Origin: Ruminococcus sp. UNK.MGS-30
GTDB taxonomy: Bacteria > Bacillota > Clostridia > Oscillospirales > Ruminococcaceae
DNA length: 64,000 bases
Direction: 5' to 3'
NCBI GenBank assembly: GCA_000980705.1
Contig: LBCK01000002.1
Location: 248,001 to 312,000, forward strand
Shown: in pieces, positions 16,654 through 25,534 of the stretch
Layout: every line of letters starts with the position of its first letter
Position numbering within the stretch: position 1 is the first letter of the stretch
Notes under the pieces: model-generated
What the model was told of the DNA's origin: nothing
Databases searched by the model: none
The model's input: only the letters and a program-made list of their open reading frames with translations
Translations under genes and position numbers: made by a program

Positions 16654-17304
16654 ATGAAAATGAGAAAGGTAATTTCAACCGTACTGGCAGGTGTGCTGGC
16701 ATTGTCCGCACTTCCCATTTCTGCCATGAGTGTCGGCGCTGAGGGAGCATATGCGCCGGGCGATGTGGATATGGATGGTGTTATCACCGGGCATGATGCA
16801 GCAGTGGTTTCCAGATATCTCCACGTGGACAACACTCTGCTGAACGCAGACCAGCTGGCACTGGCAGATGTCAACGGCGATGGCGTTGTTGACCAGGCTG
16901 ACGCTGACTGGATTCATGAGAATGAAGAAGTTGAACTGGGTGCCTGCGATATAAGTGTGCCTAATCCAACATCTCTTTTCTATCAATTGGTTTACATTGC
17001 AAATACTGGTGCTGGAAATCACTTTACGATTGTAGATGAGGATATATCCACTGAGCAGATTTTTGACCTTAAAATCTCCCAGAAAAACTTTAATCTGCTG
17101 GATGTAACAGGTGACGGAAAAATTGATCTGGATGATATCAATGGTTTAGGCGCTTATATCGGACATAAAGGTGCGGGTTTTGATTTGAGCCGTTACTTTG
17201 CAATCGGTCGATATGATTATGATATCACAGAATTTGCAAAAATTTACGGAACACCGAAAGATGCTGTTCTTGTCAAGGATGACCTTAGCGATTTGGTTAA
17301 GTAA
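16654..17304 (+). CDS. Small secreted dockerin-only protein (paralog A2)
   Basis: A 216-residue protein, same length and about 92% identical by eye to the product of 9179-9829. It has a signal peptide and three DxDxDG-type calcium loops (DVDMDGVITGHD, DVNGDGVVDQAD, DVTGDGKIDLDD). The C-terminal ten residues are the most changed part (PKDAVLVKDDL against SKDSAYVSDDL). Unlike the copy at 9.2 kb it stands alone, away from other dockerin genes, between tRNA-Leu and tyrA, but it kept the promoter, leader and terminator. That points to duplication of a whole transcription unit. Confidence 0.85.
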   Translation: MKMRKVISTVLAGVLALSALPISAMSVGAEGAYAPGDVDMDGVITGHDAAVVSRYLHVDNTLLNADQLALADVNGDGVVDQADADWIHENEEVELGACDISVPNPTSLFYQLVYIANTGAGNHFTIVDEDISTEQIFDLKISQKNFNLLDVTGDGKIDLDDINGLGAYIGHKGAGFDLSRYFAIGRYDYDITEFAKIYGTPKDAVLVKDDLSDLVK

Positions 17305-17330
17305 GTGCTTTTTGAACTGAATGCAACTTC

Positions 17331-17363
17331 AAGAGCCGCAGGCACAACGTCTGCGGCTTTTTT
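17331..17363 (+). terminator. Terminator of dockerin-only gene A2
   Basis: AAGAGCCGCAG paired with CTGCGGCTTTT, T-run; related to the hairpin at 9121-9156. Confidence 0.8.
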
Positions 17364-17417
17364 GCGCCCTGTGCCGAAAGGGAACGGGGGAATTTGCGCC
17401 GCATTCAAGCCGCCGCC

Positions 17418-17446
17418 TTGACGTTTTCCCCGATTCGTGCTACAAT
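17418..17446 (+). promoter_or_regulatory. Promoter of tyrA operon
   Basis: TTGACG (17418-17423), 17 bp, TACAAT (17441-17446). Confidence 0.7.
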
Positions 17447-17481
17447 ACTATTATACCAAACAGATTATGGAGGAACGTATC

Positions 17482-18342
17482 ATGCGAATCTTAGTAGTCG
17501 GCATGGGACTCATCGGCGGTTCGATCTGCAAATCCATCAAAGCCGCCACATCCCATGCCGTTTATGGCTGTGACATACAGCCCAAAGTCCTGGAGGATGC
17601 TGCGGCAGACGGCGCAATCGACGGCGCAGGCACCATGACAGACGGCACATACGATATGATCATTCTCTGCCTGCATCACCGCATCGCTGTGCAGATGGTA
17701 CAGGAGGCGCTGCCTAAGATCCCGGTAGGGACGATCCTGGTGGACACCTGCGGCTTGAAAGGGCGCATGGTGCGTGATCTCACGTACCGCTGCCAGAAAG
17801 CCGGCGTGCGCTATGTGGGAACACACCCCATGGCAGGCAGGGAGAAAAACGGCTATTATGCCAGCATCCCCAACCTGTTTCAGAATGCCAATCTGATCGT
17901 AACGCCTGTGGACGGCACAGACGAGGCGGCGCTGGATACCGTCAAGGAACTGGCAAAGCAGATGGGATTCGGCAAGATCGTGACGGCGACCCCGATGTGG
18001 CACGACAACATGATCGCCTACACCTCTCAGCTGGCGCACGTGGTTTCCAGCTCCTATGTCAAGGATTTCTGCATGGACGATGCCCTTTCCTTTTCCGGCG
18101 GCAGCTTTCAGGATATGACCCGTGTTGCCACCATGGATGAGTCCATGTGGGCGCTGCTGTTCCTGGACAACCGGGACAACCTGCTGTACCACCTGGATCT
18201 GCTCATCGAAAACCTGACCGACTATCGGGATGCGCTGAAACAGCGTGACGAAGAACGGCTGCAATATCTTATCGCCGAGGGCAGACAGATCCAGGAAGAA
18301 AATGTCCGCAAGCGGCAGGAACAAAAAGGAGAACTCGCATGA
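17482..18342 (+). CDS. tyrA: Prephenate dehydrogenase
   Basis: A 286-residue protein. Rossmann motif VGMGLIGGS at about residues 6-14; TyrA signatures VDTCGLKG and GTHPMAGREKNGY at about 95-130. It oxidises prephenate to 4-hydroxyphenylpyruvate in tyrosine synthesis. No ACT domain is visible at the C-terminus, so allosteric control by tyrosine through that domain is unlikely. ATG at 17482 has GGAGG 8 bp upstream. The stop overlaps the prmA start (ATGA), and lysR follows, making a three-gene operon. Confidence 0.92.
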   Translation: MRILVVGMGLIGGSICKSIKAATSHAVYGCDIQPKVLEDAAADGAIDGAGTMTDGTYDMIILCLHHRIAVQMVQEALPKIPVGTILVDTCGLKGRMVRDLTYRCQKAGVRYVGTHPMAGREKNGYYASIPNLFQNANLIVTPVDGTDEAALDTVKELAKQMGFGKIVTATPMWHDNMIAYTSQLAHVVSSSYVKDFCMDDALSFSGGSFQDMTRVATMDESMWALLFLDNRDNLLYHLDLLIENLTDYRDALKQRDEERLQYLIAEGRQIQEENVRKRQEQKGELA

Positions 18343-19349
18343 ATTGGACACAAGTAGATATTTACACCGCCACCCCTGCCATTGACCTGCTGAGCGTGCG
18401 GCTCCAGGATCTGGGCATCCGTGGCTGCATGGTACAGGACGCTGAGGACTTCCAGGAATTCCTGGAACAAAAGGACGGCAAGTGGGACTATCTGGAGGAC
18501 GGTCTCATGGAGCTTGCCAGCTGTGAGACCTGCGTCACCGTCTATCTGCCGGAGGATGCCCAGGGCGCAGAGACGCTGGCGGCACTCCGTGCGATGCTGG
18601 CGCAGATGAAAGCCGAGGACACCGAAGGACAGTACGGCAGACTGGAGGCAGTCTGCTCCGGCATCCGGGAAGAGGACTGGGCGAACAACTGGAAACAGTA
18701 CTTCAAGCCTTTCCCGGTGGGGAAAAAGCTGTACATCAAGCCCAGCTGGGAAGAACCCACCGCTGCGGCAGAGGGCAGAACGATCCTGGAGATCGACCCG
18801 GCGAGCAGCTTCGGCACCGGACAGCACCACACCACCCGGCTGTGCCTGGAGCTGATGGAAAACGAGATCGTTCCCGATTCCACCCGCCTGCTGGATCTGG
18901 GCTGCGGCAGCGGCATCCTGTTCATCGGGGGAATGCTCCTGGGTGCGAAAGAGGCATACGCCGTGGACATTGAGGAAAACGCTACACGCATCGCCAGGGA
19001 AAATGCCGCCGAAAACCACCTGGATCCGGAGCGCTATACCATTTCCTGCGGCAACATCATTTCGGACGAGACACTGCGGCAGGAGATCGGCAGCGGCTAT
19101 GACGTGATAACTGCCAATATCGTGGCAGATGTCATCAAGGGCATGGCGCCTCTTTTCCCCGGTTTTCTGAAAGACAACGGCATCCTCATTCTGTCCGGCA
19201 TCATCACAGAGCGTGCAGACGAGGTGCTGGATACCGTGACTGCCTATGACTTCGCCGTCCTGGAGCGCCGTGAGGCATCCGGCTGGTGCGCTGTAAAGCT
19301 GCAAAAGCTTGCCGGCGCAGGCACAAGCTGCGACACCGTGCGGAAATAA
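18339..19349 (+). CDS. prmA: Ribosomal protein L11 methyltransferase
   Basis: A 336-residue protein. The N-terminal substrate-binding region (MNWTQVDIYT, WANNWKQYFKPFPVGKKLYI) is followed by a class I SAM methyltransferase fold with LDLGCGSGIL at about 185-195 and the PrmA signature PASSFGTGQHHTT. It trimethylates L11 of the ribosome using S-adenosylmethionine. The start overlaps the tyrA stop by 4 bp; the stop is 2 bp before the lysR start. Confidence 0.94.
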   Translation: MNWTQVDIYTATPAIDLLSVRLQDLGIRGCMVQDAEDFQEFLEQKDGKWDYLEDGLMELASCETCVTVYLPEDAQGAETLAALRAMLAQMKAEDTEGQYGRLEAVCSGIREEDWANNWKQYFKPFPVGKKLYIKPSWEEPTAAAEGRTILEIDPASSFGTGQHHTTRLCLELMENEIVPDSTRLLDLGCGSGILFIGGMLLGAKEAYAVDIEENATRIARENAAENHLDPERYTISCGNIISDETLRQEIGSGYDVITANIVADVIKGMAPLFPGFLKDNGILILSGIITERADEVLDTVTAYDFAVLERREASGWCAVKLQKLAGAGTSCDTVRK

Positions 19350-19351
19350 GC

Positions 19352-20239
19352 ATGGAACTTTTGCAGCTGGAATATTTCTATGCGGTGGCACAGAACCAGC
19401 ATATGACACGTACCGCAGAGCAGCTGCACATCGCACAGCCGTCTCTGACCCAGAGCATCCGCCGGCTGGAAAAGGAACTGGGCGTACCCTTGTTCTATCA
19501 CAGCGGCAGAAACATTGCGCTCACGGAATACGGCGTCGCACTCCAGGAGGCGCTGACTCCTGTGTTAAAGACGCTGCACCAGATTCCGAACCAGCTCCAG
19601 CAGCTGGCGCAGGAACGGGAGACCACCATCCGTCTGAACGTGCTGGCGGCATCGACGCTGGTGACCCAGGCGCTGATCTCCTATAAGAAAGATCACGACG
19701 GGCTGAACTTTCAGCTTTTCCAGAACTCCCAGTGCGAGGATGCGGACATCACGGTTTTCACACGGGAGAATTTCCAGATTCCTGCCGGCAACAAAGACCG
19801 CTATGAGCTGTTCAAGGAACGCATCTTTCTGGCAGTGCCGGCAGATTCGCCCTATGCCAGCGAAGAGAGCGTCCGGCTGAAAGACTTCGCCCACCAGGAC
19901 TTTATCAGCCTGTCCGGTTCCCGGAGCATCCGCACCATCTGTGACCGCTATTGTATGCAGGCAGGCTTTGTGCCGCACATCATCTACGAGAGCGACAGCC
20001 CCGACACGGTAAAGAACCTGATCGCCAGCGGTCTTGGCGTGGGATTCTGGCCGCACTATACCTGGAGTACAGACAGCATGGAACAGATTCGGCTGATGCC
20101 CATTGCCGAGCCGACCTGTCAGCGTGCCATCATCCTGCAGCTCCACCGCCACGCCAGAGTGCAGGAGGCAGTGTGCAGCTTTTACGCCTTTCTGAACCGC
20201 TATCTGCGGCAACTGAAAGCGGCAGAGAAAACTGGTTGA
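19352..20239 (+). CDS. LysR-family transcriptional regulator
   Basis: A 295-residue protein with a typical winged helix-turn-helix at 1-60 (FYAVAQNQHMTRTAEQLHIA, SIRRLEKELGVPLF) and a periplasmic-binding-like effector domain at about 90-290. Its ATG is 2 bp after the prmA stop, so it is translated from the tyrA-prmA transcript. Its target is unknown; control of the operon itself or of aromatic amino acid genes is possible but not shown. Confidence 0.9.
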   Translation: MELLQLEYFYAVAQNQHMTRTAEQLHIAQPSLTQSIRRLEKELGVPLFYHSGRNIALTEYGVALQEALTPVLKTLHQIPNQLQQLAQERETTIRLNVLAASTLVTQALISYKKDHDGLNFQLFQNSQCEDADITVFTRENFQIPAGNKDRYELFKERIFLAVPADSPYASEESVRLKDFAHQDFISLSGSRSIRTICDRYCMQAGFVPHIIYESDSPDTVKNLIASGLGVGFWPHYTWSTDSMEQIRLMPIAEPTCQRAIILQLHRHARVQEAVCSFYAFLNRYLRQLKAAEKTG

Positions 20240-20247
20240 TACCAAAA

Positions 20248-20298
20248 CAAAAAAGCCGCATCGTTCATCGGATGTTTCCGAAAAGCGATGCGGTTTTC
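20248..20298. terminator. Bidirectional terminator between lysR and pdxT
   Basis: AAAAGCCGCATCG paired with CGATGCGGTTTT around an inner CGGATGTTTCCG. The 25 nt at 20269-20293 recur exactly, inverted, in the terminator at 29452-29476. Confidence 0.85.
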
Positions 20299-20325
20299 TC
20301 ATTTTATGTTATCGTTTGGAGCAGG

Positions 20326-20898
20326 TCACGCCTTTGCCTCTTCCACCATGTGCAGGAAATAGCCATGCACACGGGTATCCTCCGTCAGTTCCGGATGGAA
20401 CGCCGTAACCAGCTGGCTGCCCTCTCTGGCTGCCACGATCTTGCCGTCCACTTCTGCCAGAACTTCTGTGCTGCCGGAAACGGAAGTGATATAGGGCGCA
20501 CGGATGAATACCATGGGGACTTCGCCCACGCCCTTCATCTCTGCGGTGGTGGAAAAGCTGCCCAGCTGTCTGCCGTAGGCGTTGCGCCGGGCCACGATGT
20601 CCATGGTTCCCAGCTGTACCTTTCCGCCCTCTGCCTCTTTCGCCAGCAGGATCAAACCGGCGCAGGTGCCGAATACCGGCAGTCCGTTTTCGATGCGGCT
20701 GCGCACTTCGTCATAACAGTCCAGCTCTTTCAGCAGTTTTCCCATGACGGTGCTTTCGCCGCCGGGAATGATAAGCCCGTCCATAGGCTGCGCCAGATCA
20801 CGCTTTTGCCGGATTTCAAAACTGTCTGCACCCAGCTTTTGCAAAATGGCGCTGTGTTCTGCGAATGCACCCTGCAGTGCCAGAATACCGATGCGCAT
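20326..20898 (-). CDS. pdxT: Pyridoxal 5'-phosphate synthase glutaminase subunit
   Basis: A 190-residue class I glutamine amidotransferase. Starts [15 protein letters not shown]; the nucleophile cysteine is in [12 protein letters not shown] at about 78, and the His/Glu pair is in FHPELT near the C-terminus. It releases ammonia from glutamine for PdxS. The ATG overlaps the pdxS stop by one base (TAATG). Confidence 0.96.
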   Translation of the reverse strand: MRIGILALQGAFAEHSAILQKLGADSFEIRQKRDLAQPMDGLIIPGGESTVMGKLLKELDCYDEVRSRIENGLPVFGTCAGLILLAKEAEGGKVQLGTMDIVARRNAYGRQLGSFSTTAEMKGVGEVPMVFIRAPYITSVSGSTEVLAEVDGKIVAAREGSQLVTAFHPELTEDTRVHGYFLHMVEEAKA

Positions 20899-21770
20899 TA
20901 CTTACCACGCTCCGCCATGAGCAGGGAGATCTCCTGTTCGTTGATGCCGACCATTGCTTCGCCCAGGTCGGTGGAAAGCTCTGCCAGCATCTTGGCATCC
21001 TGGAAGTTGGTGACAGCCTTTACGATCGCTGCGGCACGCTTTGCCGGATCGCCGGACTTGAAGATACCGGAGCCTACGAACACGCCCTCAGCGCCCAGCT
21101 GCATCATCAGTGCTGCGTCTGCCGGAGTTGCTACGCCGCCTGCTGCAAAGTTGACTACCGGCAACTTGCCGTTGTCGTGAACATACTGTACCAGATCATA
21201 CGGTACACGCAGTTCCTTGGCAGCGTCGAACAGCTCGTCCTCTGCCATAGACTGGAGACGGCGGATCTCTGCCTGCATCATGCGCATATGGCGTACAGCC
21301 TGTACCACGTCACCGGTGCCCGGTTCGCCCTTGGTGCGGATCATGGATGCGCCCTCGTTGATGCGGCGCAGTGCCTCGCCCAGATCCTTTGCGCCGCAGA
21401 CAAACGGCACGTCGAACTTGGTCTTGTCGATGTGATACTTGTCATCCGCCGGAGACAGCACTTCGCTCTCGTCGATGTAATCGATCTCGATCGCCTGCAG
21501 GATCTGTGCCTCTGCGAAGTGACCGATACGGCACTTTGCCATGACCGGGATGCTGACAGCCTCCTGGATGCCACGGATCATTTTCGGGTCGCTCATACGG
21601 GATACGCCGCCGGCTGCACGGATGTCTGCCGGGATGCGCTCCAGTGCCATAACAGCACAAGCGCCGGCTGCCTCTGCGATCTTTGCCTGTTCCGGTGTAG
21701 TTACGTCCATAATGACGCCGCCCTTGAGCATCTGCGCCAGGTTTTTGTTCAGTTCATAACGATTTCCCAT
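20898..21770 (-). CDS. pdxS: Pyridoxal 5'-phosphate synthase lyase subunit
   Basis: A 290-residue TIM-barrel enzyme, highly conserved ([49 protein letters not shown] with the catalytic lysine). It makes PLP from ribose 5-phosphate, glyceraldehyde 3-phosphate and ammonia from PdxT. ATG at 21770 is preceded by GGAGG. It forms a two-gene operon with pdxT. No clear promoter could be assigned in 21771-21960, which otherwise shows nothing recognisable. Confidence 0.97.
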   Translation of the reverse strand: MGNRYELNKNLAQMLKGGVIMDVTTPEQAKIAEAAGACAVMALERIPADIRAAGGVSRMSDPKMIRGIQEAVSIPVMAKCRIGHFAEAQILQAIEIDYIDESEVLSPADDKYHIDKTKFDVPFVCGAKDLGEALRRINEGASMIRTKGEPGTGDVVQAVRHMRMMQAEIRRLQSMAEDELFDAAKELRVPYDLVQYVHDNGKLPVVNFAAGGVATPADAALMMQLGAEGVFVGSGIFKSGDPAKRAAAIVKAVTNFQDAKMLAELSTDLGEAMVGINEQEISLLMAERGK

Positions 21771-21968
21771 GGTGATTCCTCCATCAATTTCGGTTTGCTC
21801 TGGAATTTCCAAAGCTACTTCCTTTAGGATATCACAGAATTGGCACTATTACAATTACCAGTTTTGCGTTTTTTTTGCATACCAGATTTAGCGGCTGTCC
21901 TGACCGGAAAGTTGGTGAGGAGTCGTTTTGTTTGTGTCTGTCTGCGGCGGTCACGGTTTTACGCAAAT

Positions 21969-22003
21969 GAAAAAGCCGCAGGCGTTTCTGCCTGCGGCTC
22001 TTT
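21969..22003. terminator. Terminator of dockerin-only gene B2
   Basis: AAAGCCGCAGGC/GCCTGCGGCT hairpin, T-run on the minus strand, 30 bp after the stop at 22033. Confidence 0.75.
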
Positions 22004-22032
22004 TCACACTTAAAACGGGGACAAGATAAAAC

Positions 22033-22749
22033 TTAATCCACGTTTAACATTGCTTTTATATCATCCGGCATAACAGTATGATCTCGGGAATATGCCAGAC
22101 TGCCGGATTCATCTTCTTCGCAGATCACATTGATCAAATCTGCATTCAAGTCATACCGACCCTGTACAAAATTGTTTTCTTTTGTCAAGCCTGCACCGCA
22201 CAGTGCGCAGGAGAATACCGATGCGTAAATATCATTTACTGTGATACTTCCATCACCATCCACATCCAGCAGGTTGAAGAAAAGCTGCGGCATTTTGCTG
22301 TTGTCCAAATCCTTCCCCAACGAAGAACCCAGAAGGTTTTCCGGAAGTTTTTCTGATTTATCTACTACTTCAAAAGGAACGCCGGCGCCCTTTCTTGCCA
22401 CATAGTAGAACTGGTAGAAGATTCCGGTAGAATCCAGGTGATCTGACGATTCGTCCAGCTGTCCCAGGTTGTACACCTGGTTTTCATGAATCCAGTCGGC
22501 ATCTTCCTGTGTGATTTTTCCATCTCCGTTGACATCGGCAAGCTTTTTCTGCTCGCTGGTCAGCAGATTGTTGTCCACATAGAGTGCACGGCTGACAACA
22601 GCCGCATCATGTGCGGTCACAAAGCCATCCATATCCACATCGCCCGGCGCATATGCTCCCTCAGCGCCGGCACTCATGGCAGAGATGGGAAGTGCGGACA
22701 ATGCCAGAACACCTGCCAGTACGGTTGAAATTACCTTTCTCATTTTCAT
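22033..22749 (-). CDS. Small secreted dockerin-only protein (paralog B2)
   Basis: A 238-residue protein, closest to the product of 10007-10690. Signal peptide plus DVDMDGFVTAHD, DVNGDGKITQED and DVDGDGSITVND loops; the middle helix reads FYQFYYVARKGAG. Compared with B1 it has a few extra residues around 145-155 (LLGSSLGKDLDNS) and a different C-terminus. RBS AAAGGAGGG 6 bp before the ATG. The sequence just upstream is a remnant of the 3' end of the cohesin-like gene, which shows it came from the 10-11 kb locus. Confidence 0.85.
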   Translation of the reverse strand: MKMRKVISTVLAGVLALSALPISAMSAGAEGAYAPGDVDMDGFVTAHDAAVVSRALYVDNNLLTSEQKKLADVNGDGKITQEDADWIHENQVYNLGQLDESSDHLDSTGIFYQFYYVARKGAGVPFEVVDKSEKLPENLLGSSLGKDLDNSKMPQLFFNLLDVDGDGSITVNDIYASVFSCALCGAGLTKENNFVQGRYDLNADLINVICEEDESGSLAYSRDHTVMPDDIKAMLNVD

Positions 22750-22797
22750 ATAAAGCCCTCCTTTAATTATCATATACAACTGTTACAGGGAACAGTG
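22750..22797 (-). pseudogene. Vestige of the 3' end of the cohesin-like gene
   Basis: On the minus strand this encodes INTLFPVTVVYDN-stop, matching the last residues INTLLPVTVVYDN-stop of the gene at 10704-11588, followed by the same TAATTAAAGGAGGG junction. Confidence 0.75.
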
Positions 22798-22816
22798 TAT
22801 TGATGTTTTCATTTTT

Positions 22817-22853
22817 ATTATACATCATATTTTTAAATTTTCAAAAATGTCAA
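22817..22853 (-). promoter_or_regulatory. Probable promoter of dockerin-only gene B2
   Basis: TATAAT (22817-22822) with TTTGAA at 17 bp (22840-22845); a TTGACA at 22848-22853 sits 25 bp away and aligns with P2 of the cohesin-like gene. The flank to about 22910 also resembles 11789-11850. Confidence 0.5.
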
Positions 22854-23044
22854 TCCTTTTCCGACGTGAACTTCCACAAAAAGCGACATTTCATTTTGTC
22901 TGATCTCACAAAAAACGCCCTGCAATACTTCCGGAGCGGGGACAAAACAGTGCCAGTCTTTTCTTCCGGAATGCCGCTTTTTTTAGGCATTCCGCTGAAT
23001 CCGGCATTTTTTCCGGAAAACCGCTGAAAAATGCAAAAAATGCC

Positions 23045-23073
23045 TTGACAACGGGGAGCGGGTGTGCTATACT
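23045..23073 (+). promoter_or_regulatory. Promoter of the ABC export operon
   Basis: TTGACA (23045-23050), 17 bp, TATACT (23068-23073). The 5' leader is about 300 nt. Confidence 0.75.
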
Positions 23074-23182
23074 AAAGCCAATCCGTTGTATGACGAATAC
23101 AACAGTTGAAACAGTTACCAGAATCGTGCAGTTTTGACTTGACCAAAGGCACGGCAAAGTACGCAGTTCAATTTTAGCAAGT

Positions 23183-23310
23183 CCTCTAACAGGCTCCCCT
23201 AACAGGGGAGCTGGCAAGCCGTAGGCTTGACTGAGGGGTCAGTCTCCTTGTAAGCTTACGCTGACATCTCAGCACAAGGCACGCCCTACGGGTGCCTTGT
23301 TAGGAAAGCC
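23183..23310 (+). repeat. Hairpin-rich repeat element in the export operon leader
   Basis: GCTCCCCTAACAGGGGAGC is a perfect hairpin followed by CTGGCAAGCCGTAGGCTTGACTGAGGGG, a dispersed repeat type common in gut Firmicutes. A second hairpin AAGGCAC/GTGCCTT follows near 23277-23300. No T-run is attached. Confidence 0.5.
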
Positions 23311-23385
23311 TATGTGAACTGATGCAGCATTCCTTTTTCAAGAGATGCAAAATGAATCTGCGTGACGGCAAAGGGAGGAAGGAAT

Positions 23386-24834
23386 ATGGGAAAATCCAAG
23401 AAAATCATCATCGGCACAGTTGCCGGTGTTACGGCTGCGGCGGTATGCGTCAGCGGCGTTCTGGTGTGGCATCACCACAGCAAGAGCAGCAGCGTAGACG
23501 GCGTGGCATATGTCATGCCCATCCGGGATGTGAACTCGGCGGCGAATACAGTCTCCGACTTACAGTTCTCCGGCGTGGTCGAACCCCAGGAGACCAAGGA
23601 GATCAAGCTGGACACCTCAAAGACCGTTTCGGAGATTGCGGTGCAGGAGGGCGACCATGTGAACGCCGGCGATCCGCTTTTCACCTATGATGTGGAATCC
23701 ATGCAGCTGGAACTCCAGCAGGGCAATGTGGACATCGAGCGGATGGAAAACGAGATCGCATCCAACAAGCAGCAGATCGCACAGCTGGAGTCGGAAAAAA
23801 AGAATGCCAGTGCGGATGACAAGCTGACCTATACCACCCAGATCCAGTCGCTGCAGACGGATATCGCCAAGTCGGAATATGACATCAAGACCAAGAAGAT
23901 CGAGCTGGAAAAGCTGCAGAATACCATCAACAACGCCACAGTCAAGGCGGAGATCACCGGGACGGTGCAGTCCCTGAAAACCGTGGAGCAGCTCCAGTCG
24001 GACGGCACGGATGTGCTGATGAAAATTATGTCGGACGGCGAGTTCCGGGTGAAATGCACCATCAGCGAGCAGAACATCCAGTCCATCTACCAGGATGAAC
24101 CTATGGTGCTGCGCTCCCGTGTGGACGATTCCAGCTGGAAAGGCACCATTTCGGAGATCTCCACCGAGGCGGACAACAGCCAGAACAACAGCATGATGTA
24201 CGGCAGCAGCGATGATATGACCACAGCGTCCAAGTATCCTTTTTATGTGACACTGGACTCCAGCGACGGTCTCATGCTGGGACAGCACCTGCTGGTCTCC
24301 ATGGACGATATGTCGGACGACAGCATCGACAAGTCGGGCATCTGGCTGTATTCGGACTATGTTCTCACCGATGAGGACGGCAAGAGCTACGTCTGGGCGG
24401 CAGACAAGAAAGACCGCCTGGAAAAACGGGAAGTGGAAGTGGGACAGACCGACGATACCGCAGGGGACTGCGAGATCAAGAGCGGTCTGTCCGAGGACGA
24501 TATGATCGCTTTCCCGTCCGACTCCTACCAGGAGGGCATGAAAACCACGACCAACCCTGACGAAGCCACACCGGAAGATGACGGCACAGATGATACCGTG
24601 GACGACAGCAGCAATGAGGATATTTCCTACGACAAAAGCGGAAGCTCTGTGGAAGAAGGCGTGATCGGCGGAGCAGATGATGAAGCCGGCATGGCAGGCG
24701 ACGGTGCAGACGGCGACACCGCAGACAGCGTGATCTCCGGAGCAGGAGAAGATGCCGGCGACAGTGTTGACGAGATGCCGGCAGATGAAGCCGGAGCAGA
24801 TACAGCGGAAGGCGGTGCGGCAGATGGTACTTGA
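23386..24834 (+). CDS. Membrane-fusion (HlyD/MacA-like) protein of an ABC exporter
   Basis: A 482-residue protein: N-terminal membrane anchor (IIIGTVAGVTAAAVCVSGVL), lipoyl-like half (VSEIAVQEGDHVNAGDPLFTYD), a coiled coil at about 115-190 (NEIASNKQQIAQLESEKKNA), second lipoyl half (ATVKAEITGTVQSL) and beta-barrel. The last ~110 residues are a low-complexity Asp/Gly/Ala-rich tail (GADDEAGMAGDGADGD) not usual for the family. It would link a MacB-type transporter to the cell wall side. GGGAGGAAGG precedes the ATG. The next gene overlaps its end by 11 bp. Confidence 0.88.
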   Translation: MGKSKKIIIGTVAGVTAAAVCVSGVLVWHHHSKSSSVDGVAYVMPIRDVNSAANTVSDLQFSGVVEPQETKEIKLDTSKTVSEIAVQEGDHVNAGDPLFTYDVESMQLELQQGNVDIERMENEIASNKQQIAQLESEKKNASADDKLTYTTQIQSLQTDIAKSEYDIKTKKIELEKLQNTINNATVKAEITGTVQSLKTVEQLQSDGTDVLMKIMSDGEFRVKCTISEQNIQSIYQDEPMVLRSRVDDSSWKGTISEISTEADNSQNNSMMYGSSDDMTTASKYPFYVTLDSSDGLMLGQHLLVSMDDMSDDSIDKSGIWLYSDYVLTDEDGKSYVWAADKKDRLEKREVEVGQTDDTAGDCEIKSGLSEDDMIAFPSDSYQEGMKTTTNPDEATPEDDGTDDTVDDSSNEDISYDKSGSSVEEGVIGGADDEAGMAGDGADGDTADSVISGAGEDAGDSVDEMPADEAGADTAEGGAADGT

Positions 24835-25534
24835 TTTGCATGACATCTGCAAGTCCTATTTGCAGGGCAAAGAGCCTGTCCCTGTGCTGCATGACATCAC
24901 GCTCCAGGTGGACGAGGGCGAATATCTGGCGATCATGGGACCGTCCGGTTCGGGAAAATCCACGCTGATGAACATTATCGGTCTGCTGGACAAACAGACC
25001 AGCGGCAGCTATTTCTTTGACGGGCAGGACATGGCGCAGTGCAGCGACAACCAGCTTTCCGGGATACGCAACCAGAAGATCGGCTTTGTGTTCCAGAACT
25101 TCAACCTGCTGCCCCGTCAGTCGGTATTGGAAAATGTGGCGCTGCCTCTGCTCTATGCCGGCGTGCGGAAAAAAGACCGGCTGGTGCGGGCAAAAGAGAT
25201 GCTGACCCGTGTGGGACTGGAAGATCGTGTGAACTTCAAGCCCACCCAGCTTTCCGGCGGTCAGAAACAGCGTGTGGCGATCGCACGTGCCATGGTGAGC
25301 CATCCCCGGCTGCTGCTGGCGGACGAACCCACCGGTGCGCTGGACACCCGTTCCGGCGAGCAGATCATGGAACTGTTTGCCCAGCTGAACGCAGAAGGTG
25401 TGACCATCGTAATGATTACCCACGAACTGGAAATTGCCCAGCACGCCCAGCGGATCGTAACCATCCGTGACGGCAGACTGGAACAGGGCGGTTTCGGAGA
25501 GCGCCGGACAGAACAGGAGGGCGATGCTTCATGA
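24824..25534 (+). CDS. ABC transporter ATP-binding protein, MacB/LolD type
   Basis: A 236-residue ATPase with Walker A GPSGSGKST at about 39-47, Q-loop region FVFQNFNLLPRQS, signature LSGGQKQRVAIARA and Walker B LLLADEPTGALD. It powers the FtsX-type permease encoded two genes downstream. The start ATG at 24824 lies inside the end of the preceding gene; its stop overlaps the next start (ATGA). Such systems export peptides or other antimicrobial molecules. Confidence 0.95.
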   Translation: MVLDLHDICKSYLQGKEPVPVLHDITLQVDEGEYLAIMGPSGSGKSTLMNIIGLLDKQTSGSYFFDGQDMAQCSDNQLSGIRNQKIGFVFQNFNLLPRQSVLENVALPLLYAGVRKKDRLVRAKEMLTRVGLEDRVNFKPTQLSGGQKQRVAIARAMVSHPRLLLADEPTGALDTRSGEQIMELFAQLNAEGVTIVMITHELEIAQHAQRIVTIRDGRLEQGGFGERRTEQEGDAS

